From: Fen-1364 sp049515135
GTDB taxonomy: Bacteria > Spirochaetota > Spirochaetia > SZUA-6 > Fen-1364
Direction: 5' to 3'
NCBI GenBank assembly: GCA_049515135.1
Contig: JBEKUJ010000010.1
Span: 1 to 64,000 of the forward strand
Length of the DNA stretch: 64,000 nucleotides
A program made the translations under genes and the position numbers. The notes under the pieces are model-generated. The model was not told the DNA's origin. It searched no databases and saw only the letters and a program-made list of their open reading frames with translations. Positions 51,097 through 59,175 of this stretch are shown one piece after another (the first letter of the stretch is position 1; the number at the start of each line of letters is the position of its first letter).

Positions 51097-51169
51097 AGCC
51101 AAGACTGGGAATTGAACCCAGGACCTGCGCATTACGAGTGCGCTGCTCTACCAGCTGAGCTATCTTGGC
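51097..51169 (-). tRNA. tRNA-Thr (CGU)
   Basis: A 73-base tRNA. Acceptor GCCAAGA pairs with TCTTGGC. The anticodon arm GCGCA-CTCGTAA-TGCGC gives anticodon CGU. The T arm has TTCAATT. The discriminator is U and CCA is not encoded. Confidence 0.92.
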
Positions 51170-51230
51170 GTGCCCGGCAGCATATAGAAATGGGACTGCA
51201 ATGGCAATGGGGAGATGCGGAGCTCTCTCG

Positions 51231-51257
51231 TCAAGGACCGCCCGGGTTGTCCGATAA
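51231..51257 (+). promoter_or_regulatory. Candidate sigma-28 promoter for the flagellar rod operon
   Basis: TCAA (51231-51234), 15 bases, then TCCGATAA (51250-51257) match three of four and seven of eight positions of the sigma-28 consensus (TAAA-N15-GCCGATAA). The flgF start is 47 bases downstream, with AGGAGG at 51293-51298. Confidence 0.5.
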
Positions 51258-51303
51258 TGAGGATGGGGGAGAGGGACGCGGGCGCGTTCCCCAGGAGGTT
51301 TCA

Positions 51304-52152
51304 GTGGTTCGCGGACTGTACACGGGCGCAAGCGGGATGGTTGTCCAGATGAATCGCATGGACGAGATTTCCAACAATCTCGCCAATGTGGACCTCAACG
51401 GTTACAAGAAGGACACCGCCATCGAAAAGGCTTTCCCCGAGATGCTGATGCGCCGGATGAACGACGACGCGGTCTACAAGTTCCCCATGGGATCGGTGGA
51501 CTCGTCGCCGATCGTGGGCACCATCGGCACCGGGGTGGAGACGAATGAGGTCTATACCAACTTCGCGCAAGGGCCGATGAAGCAGACGGAAAACGAGTTC
51601 GACATGGCCCTGGAGGGGGACGGCTTCTTCTCCGTCCAGACCCCGGACGGGGAACGGCTCACACGCAACGGCGCGTTCCTCGTCAACAAGGACGGCTACC
51701 TGGTCACCAAGAGCGGGGACTTTGTCCTGGGGGAGAATGGTGCCATCAAGCTCAAGAAGAACAATTTCGTTGTCGACCAGGACGGCACTGTCTGGCAGAA
51801 CGCCACTTTCGCGGCGGACGACAAGCGCCTCGTCTCCCAGGAGGAAAACCAGTGGGAGAACATCGAGAAGGTGGACCGTCTGCGCATGGTGGACGTGACC
51901 CGAAAGCGGTACCTGCAGAAGCAGGGGGATTCCTACTGGAAAACGACGGACGAATCCGGGCCGGCCGCGATCATTGGACCCGACGTCAGGCCCAAGGTGC
52001 GCCAGGGATTCCTGGAAGGCGCCAATGTGAACGCCGTGACGGAGATGGTAGAGATGATCGAGGTGAACCGCGCCTATGACGCGAACCAGAGGACCATTCA
52101 GACGGAAGACTCGCTGATCGGGAAGCTCTGGAATGAGGTGGTGAAAGTATGA
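51304..52152 (+). CDS. flgF: Flagellar proximal rod protein FlgF (FlhO-type)
   Basis: A 282-residue rod protein. The N-terminal MVRGLYTGASGMVVQMNRMD and SNNLANVDLNGYKK are the flagellar rod family motif. The C-terminal end is EMIEVNRAYDANQRTIQT. GTG 51304 is preceded by AGGAGG five bases away. It lies in the order FlgF-FlgG-FlgA-FlgI-FlgJ-RpoS, close to the Borrelia order as I remember it. Confidence 0.93.
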   Translation: MVRGLYTGASGMVVQMNRMDEISNNLANVDLNGYKKDTAIEKAFPEMLMRRMNDDAVYKFPMGSVDSSPIVGTIGTGVETNEVYTNFAQGPMKQTENEFDMALEGDGFFSVQTPDGERLTRNGAFLVNKDGYLVTKSGDFVLGENGAIKLKKNNFVVDQDGTVWQNATFAADDKRLVSQEENQWENIEKVDRLRMVDVTRKRYLQKQGDSYWKTTDESGPAAIIGPDVRPKVRQGFLEGANVNAVTEMVEMIEVNRAYDANQRTIQTEDSLIGKLWNEVVKV

Positions 52153-52943
52153 TGCGATCTTTGTGGACAGCAGCGTCGGGAATGACCGGCCAGCAATTCA
52201 ACATCGACACGATCTCCAACAACCTGGCCAACGTGAACACGACCGGCTTCAAGCAGATGCGGCCTGATTTCGAAGACCTTCTCTATCAGACCGAGCGCCT
52301 GGCAGGCACGCCGGCCACCGAAGCCACGGTGGTCCCTACCGGAGTGCAGGTTGGCCACGGCGTGCGGCCTGCGGCGACCCAGAAAATCTTCACGCAGGGC
52401 GCCCTTCAAGCCACGGGCAACGTCTCGGACATGGCCATCGAGGGCGAGGGATTCTTCCGCGTCCTTCAGTACGACGGGACGTACGGCTACACGCGCGATG
52501 GATCGTTCAAGATCGACTCAAACGGACAGCTGGTCACCTCGGACGGCTACAAGCTCCTGCCGGAGGTGGTGCTCCCCGAGGGATTTGTGAACGACAGCCT
52601 GACGATATCGCAGGACGGGAGAATCACCGTCAAGGTGGCTGGCAGCGACGACCCTGTGGAAGTGGGGCAGCTTGAGATCTACCGCTTCGTCAACCCTGCC
52701 GGGCTCGAGTCTATCGGGGAAAACCTGATGAAGGTCACCAACGCTTCGGGAGATCCCATCCCCGGCCGACCTGGCTTCGATGGAATGGGAAAGACGCTGC
52801 AGAAGTTTCTCGAGATGTCCAACGTCTCGGTGGTCAGGGAGATGGTAAACATGATTGTGGCGCAGCGGGCATACGAGCTGAACAGCCGCGCCATCCAGAC
52901 CTCCGACTCGATGCTTGCAACCGCAACCTCGCTGAAGAGGTAG
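52149..52943 (+). CDS. flgG: Flagellar distal rod protein FlgG
   Basis: A 264-residue rod protein. MRSLWTAASGMTGQQFNID, SNNLANVNTTGFKQ, and the C-terminal VNMIVAQRAYELNSRAIQTSD are typical of FlgG. The start overlaps the flgF stop (ATGA). Confidence 0.95.
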   Translation: MMRSLWTAASGMTGQQFNIDTISNNLANVNTTGFKQMRPDFEDLLYQTERLAGTPATEATVVPTGVQVGHGVRPAATQKIFTQGALQATGNVSDMAIEGEGFFRVLQYDGTYGYTRDGSFKIDSNGQLVTSDGYKLLPEVVLPEGFVNDSLTISQDGRITVKVAGSDDPVEVGQLEIYRFVNPAGLESIGENLMKVTNASGDPIPGRPGFDGMGKTLQKFLEMSNVSVVREMVNMIVAQRAYELNSRAIQTSDSMLATATSLKR

Positions 52944-52952
52944 CGACAAAAG

Positions 52953-53723
52953 ATGAGACGCGCGCCGCGCCTCCTTGGGCTTCTCGGAGTGCTCCTCCTG
53001 GCGACGGCTCACTGGGTTGAGGCACGCGGGATCACCGTCTACATCCAGCGTGTGATCGTTGCTGACCCGGGAGACATCCGCCTGGGCGATCTTGTGCAGC
53101 CCTCCGGGGAAACCCCCCGATCCGCGGGAGAGACCCTGGCCCTGGAGGTCGCGTCGGTCACCAGTCATCTCCTGTATATTCCCTCCAGCTCCTACATGGA
53201 CCGCGTGGCGGACGCGTTCGGCCGCGACTCGATCTTCGTTGGATCGCGCAGCCTTGTGATCCCCCGCGGCACGGTGCCGGACAACGAGGTGCCGCTTTTG
53301 GACCGGTTAGTGGATTTTCTCAGCGACTCAGGCGTGCTGGGTGCCGACGTCACAGACATCGAGATACGATCGATTCAGCTGACCGGGACCCTCCCGCAGA
53401 ACTCCGCCCCGGCGTTCCAGCTGGTGAGGTCCTCGCGGGGATCTGTTGAGACCTCTTTCACCGTCGCGGGCAGCGGCGGGCAGGCCAGCGGCAGGATCAT
53501 TCTGGCCTTGAAAGGGGATCCTCGGGCCGCTGCCGTGGACATCCGCGCCAGCGACCCGGTACGGGTTGTTTTTCACAAGGGCCCGATCACCATCGAGATG
53601 CAGGGCAAGGCGCTTGGTACTGCGGCAGTCGGCGAGACTGTGAACGTGCTGGTATCCGACAGCCAGAAGAGCTTTGCCGGCAAGCTCCTTGCAGGGAAGG
53701 CGGTGGATGTTGAGCTTCCATAG
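52953..53723 (+). CDS. flgA: Flagellar P-ring assembly chaperone FlgA
   Basis: A 256-residue exported protein. A signal peptide (about 1-25) is followed by a diverged N-terminal region. The C-terminal SAF-like domain shows VFHKGPITIEMQGKALGTAA and NVLVSDSQKSFAGKL, the region that binds FlgI. It ends 17 bases inside the flgI gene, so the two are coupled. Confidence 0.85.
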   Translation: MRRAPRLLGLLGVLLLATAHWVEARGITVYIQRVIVADPGDIRLGDLVQPSGETPRSAGETLALEVASVTSHLLYIPSSSYMDRVADAFGRDSIFVGSRSLVIPRGTVPDNEVPLLDRLVDFLSDSGVLGADVTDIEIRSIQLTGTLPQNSAPAFQLVRSSRGSVETSFTVAGSGGQASGRIILALKGDPRAAAVDIRASDPVRVVFHKGPITIEMQGKALGTAAVGETVNVLVSDSQKSFAGKLLAGKAVDVELP

Positions 53724-54723
53724 GGCATTGTCTGTCTGCCTCCTGATGACGAGTGCTGTGGTGGCTTCAGCCGCCCCGGTGGTCCGGATCAAGGACATCG
53801 CCTCCATCCAGGGGGTGCGGGCAAACCAGGTTCTGGGCCTCGGGCTCGTGAGCGGCCTCAACGGGAAGGGGGATTCCTCCAGCGCTCCGCTGCTGCGGTC
53901 CACTGTTTCCTCCCTCGTAGCCAGCTTCGGAGTTTCGCTGCCGCCGCAGGACGTGCGCAGCAAAAACGCGGCGGTTGTGATGGTGAGCGCGGAGCTGCCG
54001 GCATTCGCCCGCTCGGGTGACCGCATCGACGTGATCGTCTCGAGTATCGGCGATGCTCGGGACCTGGACGGCGGTGTGCTCCTGCAGACGAACCTCCAGG
54101 CCGCAAACGGCCAGGTGTATGCCGTGGCGCAGGGCCGGGTGACGACGTCCCAGGACCCGGCAGCTGCACGGACCGTTGGAGCGGTCTCCCAGGGAGCAAT
54201 TGTGGAAAAGGACGTTGTCTCCCAGTACCAGGACAACAACACGGTTTCCATCCTCCTGCATAATCCCGACTTCGTCACGGCCAGCGCGGTCCAGAAGGCA
54301 ATTGGCAGCGCATTCAGCGGCATCACCGTAGCCAGCCGCGATCCCTCCCTCATCGAGGTGCAGATCCCGCAGGACAGGCGATCGGACCCTGTGGGGTTCC
54401 TTGCGCAGCTGGAGGCCCTGACAGTGACGCCGGACACCGTGGGCAAGGTTGTGATCGACTCCGCAAGCGGCGTGATTGTCATGGGGGAGAAGGTCCGCAT
54501 CGGGAAGGTTGCCGTGTCCTACCGCACTACGCGAGTGACCGTTGGCGCCGCCCCCGCCGGCGCAGCAACAACCCCCGACGTGTTCGTGATCGGCGATACG
54601 ACGACGGTCGACGATTTTGTTTCTGCCCTCAAGAGCGTGGGGCTCAAGGCTGATGTAGTCATTGGCGTGCTCGAGGCCGTGGAGAAAGCGGGAGCGCTCT
54701 TCGGCACGCTCGTCGTCATGTGA
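53707..54723 (+). CDS. flgI: Flagellar P-ring protein FlgI
   Basis: A 338-residue exported protein. A signal peptide precedes VRIKDIASIQGVRANQVLG. Next come GLVSGLNGKGDSS and FARSGDRIDVIVSSIGDA, and the end is IGVLEAVEKAGALFGTLVVM; all are FlgI motifs. In spirochaetes the motor lies in the periplasm and has no L-ring, so FlgI forms a collar-type ring. Confidence 0.93.
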   Translation: MLSFHRALSVCLLMTSAVVASAAPVVRIKDIASIQGVRANQVLGLGLVSGLNGKGDSSSAPLLRSTVSSLVASFGVSLPPQDVRSKNAAVVMVSAELPAFARSGDRIDVIVSSIGDARDLDGGVLLQTNLQAANGQVYAVAQGRVTTSQDPAAARTVGAVSQGAIVEKDVVSQYQDNNTVSILLHNPDFVTASAVQKAIGSAFSGITVASRDPSLIEVQIPQDRRSDPVGFLAQLEALTVTPDTVGKVVIDSASGVIVMGEKVRIGKVAVSYRTTRVTVGAAPAGAATTPDVFVIGDTTTVDDFVSALKSVGLKADVVIGVLEAVEKAGALFGTLVVM

Positions 54724-54736
54724 AGAGGTATTCACG

Positions 54737-55039
54737 ATGCAGCCGGTCAACCTGACAAACACCCATACATATCCCATTGATCAAACGCGGCCTGGTCGCC
54801 AGGGAGTCGACAAGCACAGCGATCTGTACCAGGCCTGCCAGGATTTCGAGGCCTTGTTCATAAAGCAGATGCTCGATGTCATGAGAAAGACGGTCCACAG
54901 GGAAAACGACCTTCTGGGCGGAGGCCTGTCACAGGACGTGTTCGAAGGCATGTTGTACGACGAGTACGCAAAGAAGATGGCCCAGACGGCAGGGTTCGGC
55001 CTGGCTGAAACGATCTACCGCCAGGTATCATCAAAATAA
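54737..55039 (+). CDS. flgJ: Rod-binding protein, N-terminal FlgJ domain only
   Basis: A 100-residue protein containing only the rod-binding half of FlgJ (ACQDFEALFIKQMLDVMRKT; GGLSQDVFEGMLYDEYAKKM). The muramidase half of E. coli FlgJ is missing, as in many non-enteric bacteria. Peptidoglycan opening must be done by another enzyme. GAAGAGG precedes the ATG by eight bases. Confidence 0.88.
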   Translation: MQPVNLTNTHTYPIDQTRPGRQGVDKHSDLYQACQDFEALFIKQMLDVMRKTVHRENDLLGGGLSQDVFEGMLYDEYAKKMAQTAGFGLAETIYRQVSSK

Positions 55040-55080
55040 TACGGACGAATTGTACTAGAAATCATACAAAACTGGTTTGA

Positions 55081-55157
55081 AAGGCTCATAGAGCGGTGTC
55101 CACTAATTAAAACCTTGTCCAGTAAAGAAATATGATGCATTTTTTTCAATGAGCCTT
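55081..55157. promoter_or_regulatory. 9-bp inverted repeat flanking the rpoS upstream region
   Basis: AAGGCTCAT (55081-55089) and ATGAGCCTT (55149-55157) are a perfect inverted pair 59 bases apart. The right arm runs into the -24 element of the sigma-54 promoter. The stretch between is AT-rich with no gene. It may hold an activator site or act as an mRNA hairpin ending the flagellar transcript. Confidence 0.5.
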
Positions 55158-55172
55158 GGCATGCTACTTGCT
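55157..55172 (+). promoter_or_regulatory. Sigma-54 (RpoN) promoter of rpoS
   Basis: TGGCATG-N4-TTGCT (55157-55172) has GG and GC exactly 12 bases apart. It differs from the consensus TGGCACG-N4-TTGCW at one position only. The predicted start near 55183 lies downstream of the in-frame ATG at 55178 but upstream of ATG 55196 and its AGGAG. This supports 55196 as the true start. Confidence 0.75.
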
Positions 55173-55195
55173 TATTTATGGTCCAGGAGATGTCA

Positions 55196-56041
55196 ATGAG
55201 CAGGAAGCGGGAGGCAACATCTTCCTTTGAGGACAACCTCAAAGCATATTTCAACCAGATCAAGAAGGCCCGGCTCCTGACCTTCGAAGAAGAGCTGGAC
55301 CTTTCACGCAGAATACAGAAGGGGGATGAAGACGCGCGGCGGATCCTCATCGAATCAAACCTCCGGCTCGTCGTGCGGATCGCCAAGAACTATCTTACCC
55401 CTGAGGTCTCCATCCTCGATCTCATCCAGGAAGGGAATATCGGCCTCATGAGGGCCGTTTCCAAGTACGATTTCAGGAAGAAAGTCAGGTTCAGCACCTA
55501 CGCTTCATGGTGGATCAAGCAGTCTATTGTCCGCTCTCTCTCCAACAAGAAGAGAGTGATCCGCCTTCCGCACAGGCAGGAAGAGAAGCTTCGCAAGATC
55601 AACAAGGTGTACAACAATCTCTCTCAGGTGCTCATGCGGGAGCCGACCCTGGTGGAGATTGCGGAGGAGATAGGGCTGGAGGAAGAAGAGGTGGCCGCCA
55701 TCATCAATTCCTCCAACTCCGTGGCGTCGCTGGATTCATCGATCTCCCCGGACTCCGGAAGCCTGCACGACATGGTGGAAGACCTCTCTTTCGCTCCGGA
55801 CCGCCAGCTGATGCGCAAGACTCTGCGGGAGGATACTCTGAAGTTCCTCGAAGGGCTCCAGGAGAAGGAACGCCGGATCCTCCTCTACCGCTTCTCTTTC
55901 GTGAGCGGCAGGCGCCATACATTGAAGAAGATCGGCGATGAGCTGGGCATCTCGCCGGAAACTGTGCGACAAATTGAGATTCGAGCCCTCAAGAAACTCA
56001 GAAGCTTCTCCGAAGAGCTGAAGGAGTATGTCTACAACTGA
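55196..56041 (+). CDS. rpoS: RpoS-type sigma factor
   Basis: A 281-residue sigma-70 factor without region 1.1: FEDNLKAYFNQIKKARLLT (1.2), NLRLVVRIAKNYLTPEVS and FSTYASWWIKQSIV (2), LSNKKRVIRLPHRQEEKL (3), TLKKIGDELGISPETVRQIE (4.2). The rpoS name rests on position: it follows flgI/flgJ and precedes a deacetylase and tsaD, as rpoS does in Borrelia as I recall. AGGAG is six bases before ATG 55196. The transcript from the sigma-54 promoter starts about 13 bases upstream of it. Confidence 0.85.
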   Translation: MSRKREATSSFEDNLKAYFNQIKKARLLTFEEELDLSRRIQKGDEDARRILIESNLRLVVRIAKNYLTPEVSILDLIQEGNIGLMRAVSKYDFRKKVRFSTYASWWIKQSIVRSLSNKKRVIRLPHRQEEKLRKINKVYNNLSQVLMREPTLVEIAEEIGLEEEEVAAIINSSNSVASLDSSISPDSGSLHDMVEDLSFAPDRQLMRKTLREDTLKFLEGLQEKERRILLYRFSFVSGRRHTLKKIGDELGISPETVRQIEIRALKKLRSFSEELKEYVYN

Positions 56042-56057
56042 CGTTTCGGAGTAGCGC

Positions 56058-56996
56058 GTGCGTCGTGCAGCGCGCCCCTCTTCCCGGCTCAGGCTGACAG
56101 CCGTCATAGTCACCCTGGCCGCCGCCGCCATCATGGCTGTCCTCGTTGCCTGCCCCCCGCTTGCGCGGAAGCAGTCAGGTCCCGTGATTTCTGCCGTCCC
56201 AGGCCCGACGCAGGACAAGCCGCAATTGGAAAACGTGCCCCCCCAGAGCCACGAGCCCGCGCCACGGCCCGTGCAAATCGAGCCGGAGGCAAAGCTGGCG
56301 GTCATTCTTGATGACGCCGGGTACAGCCTCCAGGAGCTGCAGCCTTTCCTGGAGCTCCCCGGCCCCCTGACAGTCGCCGTGCTTCCCAACCTGCCCCACA
56401 GCGAGGAAGCTGCCCGTCGGGTCCTGGCGGCCGGAAAAGACCTCATTCTCCACTGCCCCATGGAGGCAGAGGGCGACGATGATCCCGGGCCCGGGACGCT
56501 GCGCGTGGGGATGACGCCGGCGCAAATAGACGCGCTCCTTGCCGCGGATTTTGCCTCCGTTCCAGGAGCCGAGGGAATGAACAACCACATGGGTTCGCGG
56601 GCCACGGCGGACCCTGCCCTCATGGAAGCTGTCCTGGGCTACCTCAAGCGACAGGGCTTGTTCTTTGTTGACAGCAGAACGACTCCAGAAACCGTGGGTC
56701 CATCCTTTGCGCAGAAGCTCGGGGTTCCGTTTCTTCAGAGAAATGTCTTCATCGACGATGTTCGAAGCGAAAAGGCCATTGCAGACGCTTTCGGAGTCGC
56801 TGTCCGGGAAGCTCGTGAGCGGGGAACGGCTGTGGTAATAGGGCATGTACAGAACAAGGCGGTCCTGGATATACTGCGCGCCGGGCAGAAAGAGATGGCG
56901 GACAACGGCGTCCGTCTGGCACGCCTGGAGGAGATCATGAGCGAGACCCGCATCGTCCATGAGGGCAGGGATCGCACGGGAGCGCACGCTTTTTGA
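56058..56996 (+). CDS. Divergent polysaccharide deacetylase (YibQ family)
   Basis: A 312-residue exported protein. A single N-terminal hydrophobic helix (about residues 11-33) is followed by a Pro-rich linker. The YibQ domain then shows LAVILDDAGYSLQELQPFL, LILHCPMEAEG and GMNNHMGSRATADPALM. The D-D and H-x3 residues match the NodB-like metal site. GTG 56058 is the start; the end overlaps the tsaD start by four bases. Confidence 0.85.
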   Translation: MRRAARPSSRLRLTAVIVTLAAAAIMAVLVACPPLARKQSGPVISAVPGPTQDKPQLENVPPQSHEPAPRPVQIEPEAKLAVILDDAGYSLQELQPFLELPGPLTVAVLPNLPHSEEAARRVLAAGKDLILHCPMEAEGDDDPGPGTLRVGMTPAQIDALLAADFASVPGAEGMNNHMGSRATADPALMEAVLGYLKRQGLFFVDSRTTPETVGPSFAQKLGVPFLQRNVFIDDVRSEKAIADAFGVAVREARERGTAVVIGHVQNKAVLDILRAGQKEMADNGVRLARLEEIMSETRIVHEGRDRTGAHAF

Positions 56997-58006
56997 GGGT
57001 CCTTGGCATCGAGAGCTCATGCGACGAATGCTCGGCGGCGGTTGTCGAAGATGGCCGCCGGATCCTGAGCAATGTCGTCCTGAGCCAGGTTGATTTTCAC
57101 AAGCCGTTTTACGGAGTGGTTCCCGAGATCGCCTCACGGAAGCACGTGGAGTGGATAGCTCCGGTGGTCCAGGACGCGCTGTCGGCCGCGGGCTTTGCCG
57201 TTGGCGACATCGATGCCGTGGCAGTCACGTATCGGCCGGGACTCATCGGGTCCCTCCTTGTGGGGCTGTCCTTTGCAAAGGGCCTCGCCTGGGCGCTTGG
57301 GAAGCCTTTCGTCGGAGTGGACCACATCCTTGCCCACCTGTACGCTCCCCACCTGGAGAGAGACATATCCTATCCTTATCTCGGGCTTCTGGTCTCCGGC
57401 GGGCATACGATCATTGCCCGGGTGGATCGGCACGACCGGATGCAGGTCCTGGGCACGACCATCGACGACGCATGCGGCGAGGCCTTCGACAAGGTTGCCA
57501 AGCATTATGGAATCGGCTTTCCGGGGGGGGTGGCCATCGACACGCTTGCCAGGACAGGAGACTCCCGCGCATTCCGTTTTCCCCACCCCATCCTCAATAA
57601 AGGGGAGGCGTTTTACGACGTTTCCTACTCCGGCTTGAAAACGGCCGTGATTCACCAGCTGGACCAGTTCTGGGACAGAACATCTGAAAAGAGCACCGCC
57701 AACATCGCCGCGTCATTCCAGAGGGCGGCCATCGACATCCTTGTGGACAGGGCGCTTGCTGCGGCAACCGACACAGGCCTGCGCCGCATAGTTGCCGGAG
57801 GCGGGGTTGCGGCGAACAGCTACCTCCGTCAGCGCATGAGTGCGGAAACGGGGCTGGAGATCATCTTCCCGAGCCTTTCGCTTTGCACCGACAACGCTGC
57901 CATGGTGGCGGGGCTGGGCTATCATGCGCTTCGTGATGGTACCGTGTCCGACTTTTCGCTCAATGCCGAAGCCCGCGTGCCAGTATTCAAGCGGAATTAC
58001 CCGTAG
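56993..58006 (+). CDS. tsaD: tRNA N6-threonylcarbamoyladenosine synthase component TsaD
   Basis: A 337-residue enzyme that transfers threonylcarbamoyl to A37 of tRNAs reading ANN codons. MRVLGIESSCDECSAAVVED, the iron-binding HILAHLY, and SGGHTIIARV are the family motifs. The GGGVAANSYLR P-loop-like motif is present. The TTG start at 56993 overlaps the preceding stop (TTGA). Confidence 0.95.
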   Translation: MRVLGIESSCDECSAAVVEDGRRILSNVVLSQVDFHKPFYGVVPEIASRKHVEWIAPVVQDALSAAGFAVGDIDAVAVTYRPGLIGSLLVGLSFAKGLAWALGKPFVGVDHILAHLYAPHLERDISYPYLGLLVSGGHTIIARVDRHDRMQVLGTTIDDACGEAFDKVAKHYGIGFPGGVAIDTLARTGDSRAFRFPHPILNKGEAFYDVSYSGLKTAVIHQLDQFWDRTSEKSTANIAASFQRAAIDILVDRALAAATDTGLRRIVAGGGVAANSYLRQRMSAETGLEIIFPSLSLCTDNAAMVAGLGYHALRDGTVSDFSLNAEARVPVFKRNYP

Positions 58007-58097
58007 CCACGGATGGCGAGGGGGAGCGAGGCCAGGGATGGCCGAAAGCGAGCCCCTGGCCATTCGTGGCGGAGCCGCGCCGAGCCCACGGATGGGC
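58006..58097. repeat. Mini-hairpin repeat cluster after tsaD
   Basis: Four hexaloop units are seen: GCC-ACGGAT-GGC (58006), GGCC-AGGGAT-GGCC (58030), GCC-ATTCGT-GGC (58059) and GCCC-ACGGAT-GGGC (58084). These are the same family as at 50977, in the opposite orientation. Larger pairing is also possible: 58006-58017 with 58059-58070 (12 positions, one G-T) and GGCCAGGG with CCCTGGCC (58030-58037/58054-58061). Confidence 0.65.
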
Positions 58098-58149
58098 GGG
58101 ACGCGCGGCATGGCGCCCGCAGAACGCGCTGAGCGCAACGCCGTTTTAT

Positions 58150-58192
58150 TTGACAACACAGGCTCCTGCGAGTAGACTTCTGTAGCAGGAGC
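58150..58192 (+). promoter_or_regulatory. Promoter and inverted-repeat operator before the flavodoxin-like gene and apt
   Basis: TTGACA (58150-58155) and TAGACT (58173-58178) are 17 bases apart. An 8-bp inverted repeat, GCTCCTGC (58162-58169) and GCAGGAGC (58185-58192), brackets the -10 box. The right arm contains the ribosome binding site AGGAGC. A regulator bound there could block transcription. Confidence 0.5.
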
Positions 58193-58197
58193 AGTGA

Positions 58198-58641
58198 ATG
58201 TACAACGTTCTGATACTCTGGGCGCCAGATTCCGCCGAAACTCGCAAGGTGGTCGAGGTTTTGCGCGGATCTTTCAACGAGGGGAGATTCAGGACGACAG
58301 CGAAGAAGGCCGATGAGTCTTCCATCGTTGACATTGCCGCCGCGGACATGGTCATTTTCGGCCTGCAGAAATCAGGCGCCATTGAAGTGCCGCCGGAGTT
58401 CTCGGAGCTGATGCGCATTTTCAAGGGAGTGACCCTTGCCGGCAGGGCGGCAGGCGTGTTCTCGGTGGGTACGGAAAAGGCCTCAGCCAAGATCAGGAAG
58501 TCCTTGAAGGATACCGAAGTGGCGATTTTTGAAGAGGACCCGCTCTTCCCGGGCGAAAAGCCAGAAAAAGTCTCCGATGTGAGCGAATGGGCAAAGAAGC
58601 TTGCGGGGTTTTTCCAGGAAGTAAGGAGCTCTCGTGAATGA
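58198..58641 (+). CDS. Flavodoxin-like fold protein, unknown function
   Basis: A 147-residue protein with alternating strand/helix pattern. VLILWAPDSAETRKVVEVL and AADMVIFGLQKSG are flavodoxin-like. No FMN-binding loop is clear. AGGAGC precedes ATG 58198. It overlaps apt by eight bases and is likely co-translated. Confidence 0.65.
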   Translation: MYNVLILWAPDSAETRKVVEVLRGSFNEGRFRTTAKKADESSIVDIAAADMVIFGLQKSGAIEVPPEFSELMRIFKGVTLAGRAAGVFSVGTEKASAKIRKSLKDTEVAIFEEDPLFPGEKPEKVSDVSEWAKKLAGFFQEVRSSRE

Positions 58642-59161
58642 CATTCTGGACACCGCAATCCGAAAAGTGCCGGATTTCCCCAAGCCCGGTGTCCTGTTCT
58701 ACGATATAACAGGGATCCTCGTGGATCCGAGGGCCTTCGCCTACTGCATCGACCGGATGACCGAGCTGTACGCCGACCTTGCTGTGGACGGCGTGGCCGC
58801 AATCGAATCCCGCGGCTTCATTTTTGCCGCTCCGTACGCGCATCGCAGGGGGCTGCCGCTCATCTTACTAAGGAAAAAAGGGAAGCTTCCTGGGGAAACC
58901 TATCGCGTGGCCTTTACCCTGGAGTACGGAGAAGATGTCCTGGAGGTGCACAGGAGCGATCTTCACGCAGGCCAGAAAATCCTCCTTGTGGATGACCTGA
59001 TTGCAACCGGCGGAACGCTCCGGGCTGCCGCCCAGCTTCTCTCGATGGGAGGCGCCAGGGTGACGTCGATCTTCGGCGTTGTCGGTCTGCCGTTCCTTCA
59101 TTACGAAAAGGCTCTTGGGGACTTCGAAGTCAAGACGCTCATCCAGTACAATAGCGAGTGA
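58634..59161 (+). CDS. apt: Adenine phosphoribosyltransferase
   Basis: A 175-residue purine-salvage enzyme that turns adenine and PRPP into AMP. The PRPP-binding motif ILLVDDLIATGGTLRAA and FPKPGVLFYDITGILVDP are diagnostic. GTG 58634 overlaps the preceding gene. In Borrelia, apt lies in the same flagellar neighbourhood as I recall. Confidence 0.93.
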   Translation: MNDILDTAIRKVPDFPKPGVLFYDITGILVDPRAFAYCIDRMTELYADLAVDGVAAIESRGFIFAAPYAHRRGLPLILLRKKGKLPGETYRVAFTLEYGEDVLEVHRSDLHAGQKILLVDDLIATGGTLRAAAQLLSMGGARVTSIFGVVGLPFLHYEKALGDFEVKTLIQYNSE

Positions 59162-59175
59162 GCCGAGGCACGGTA

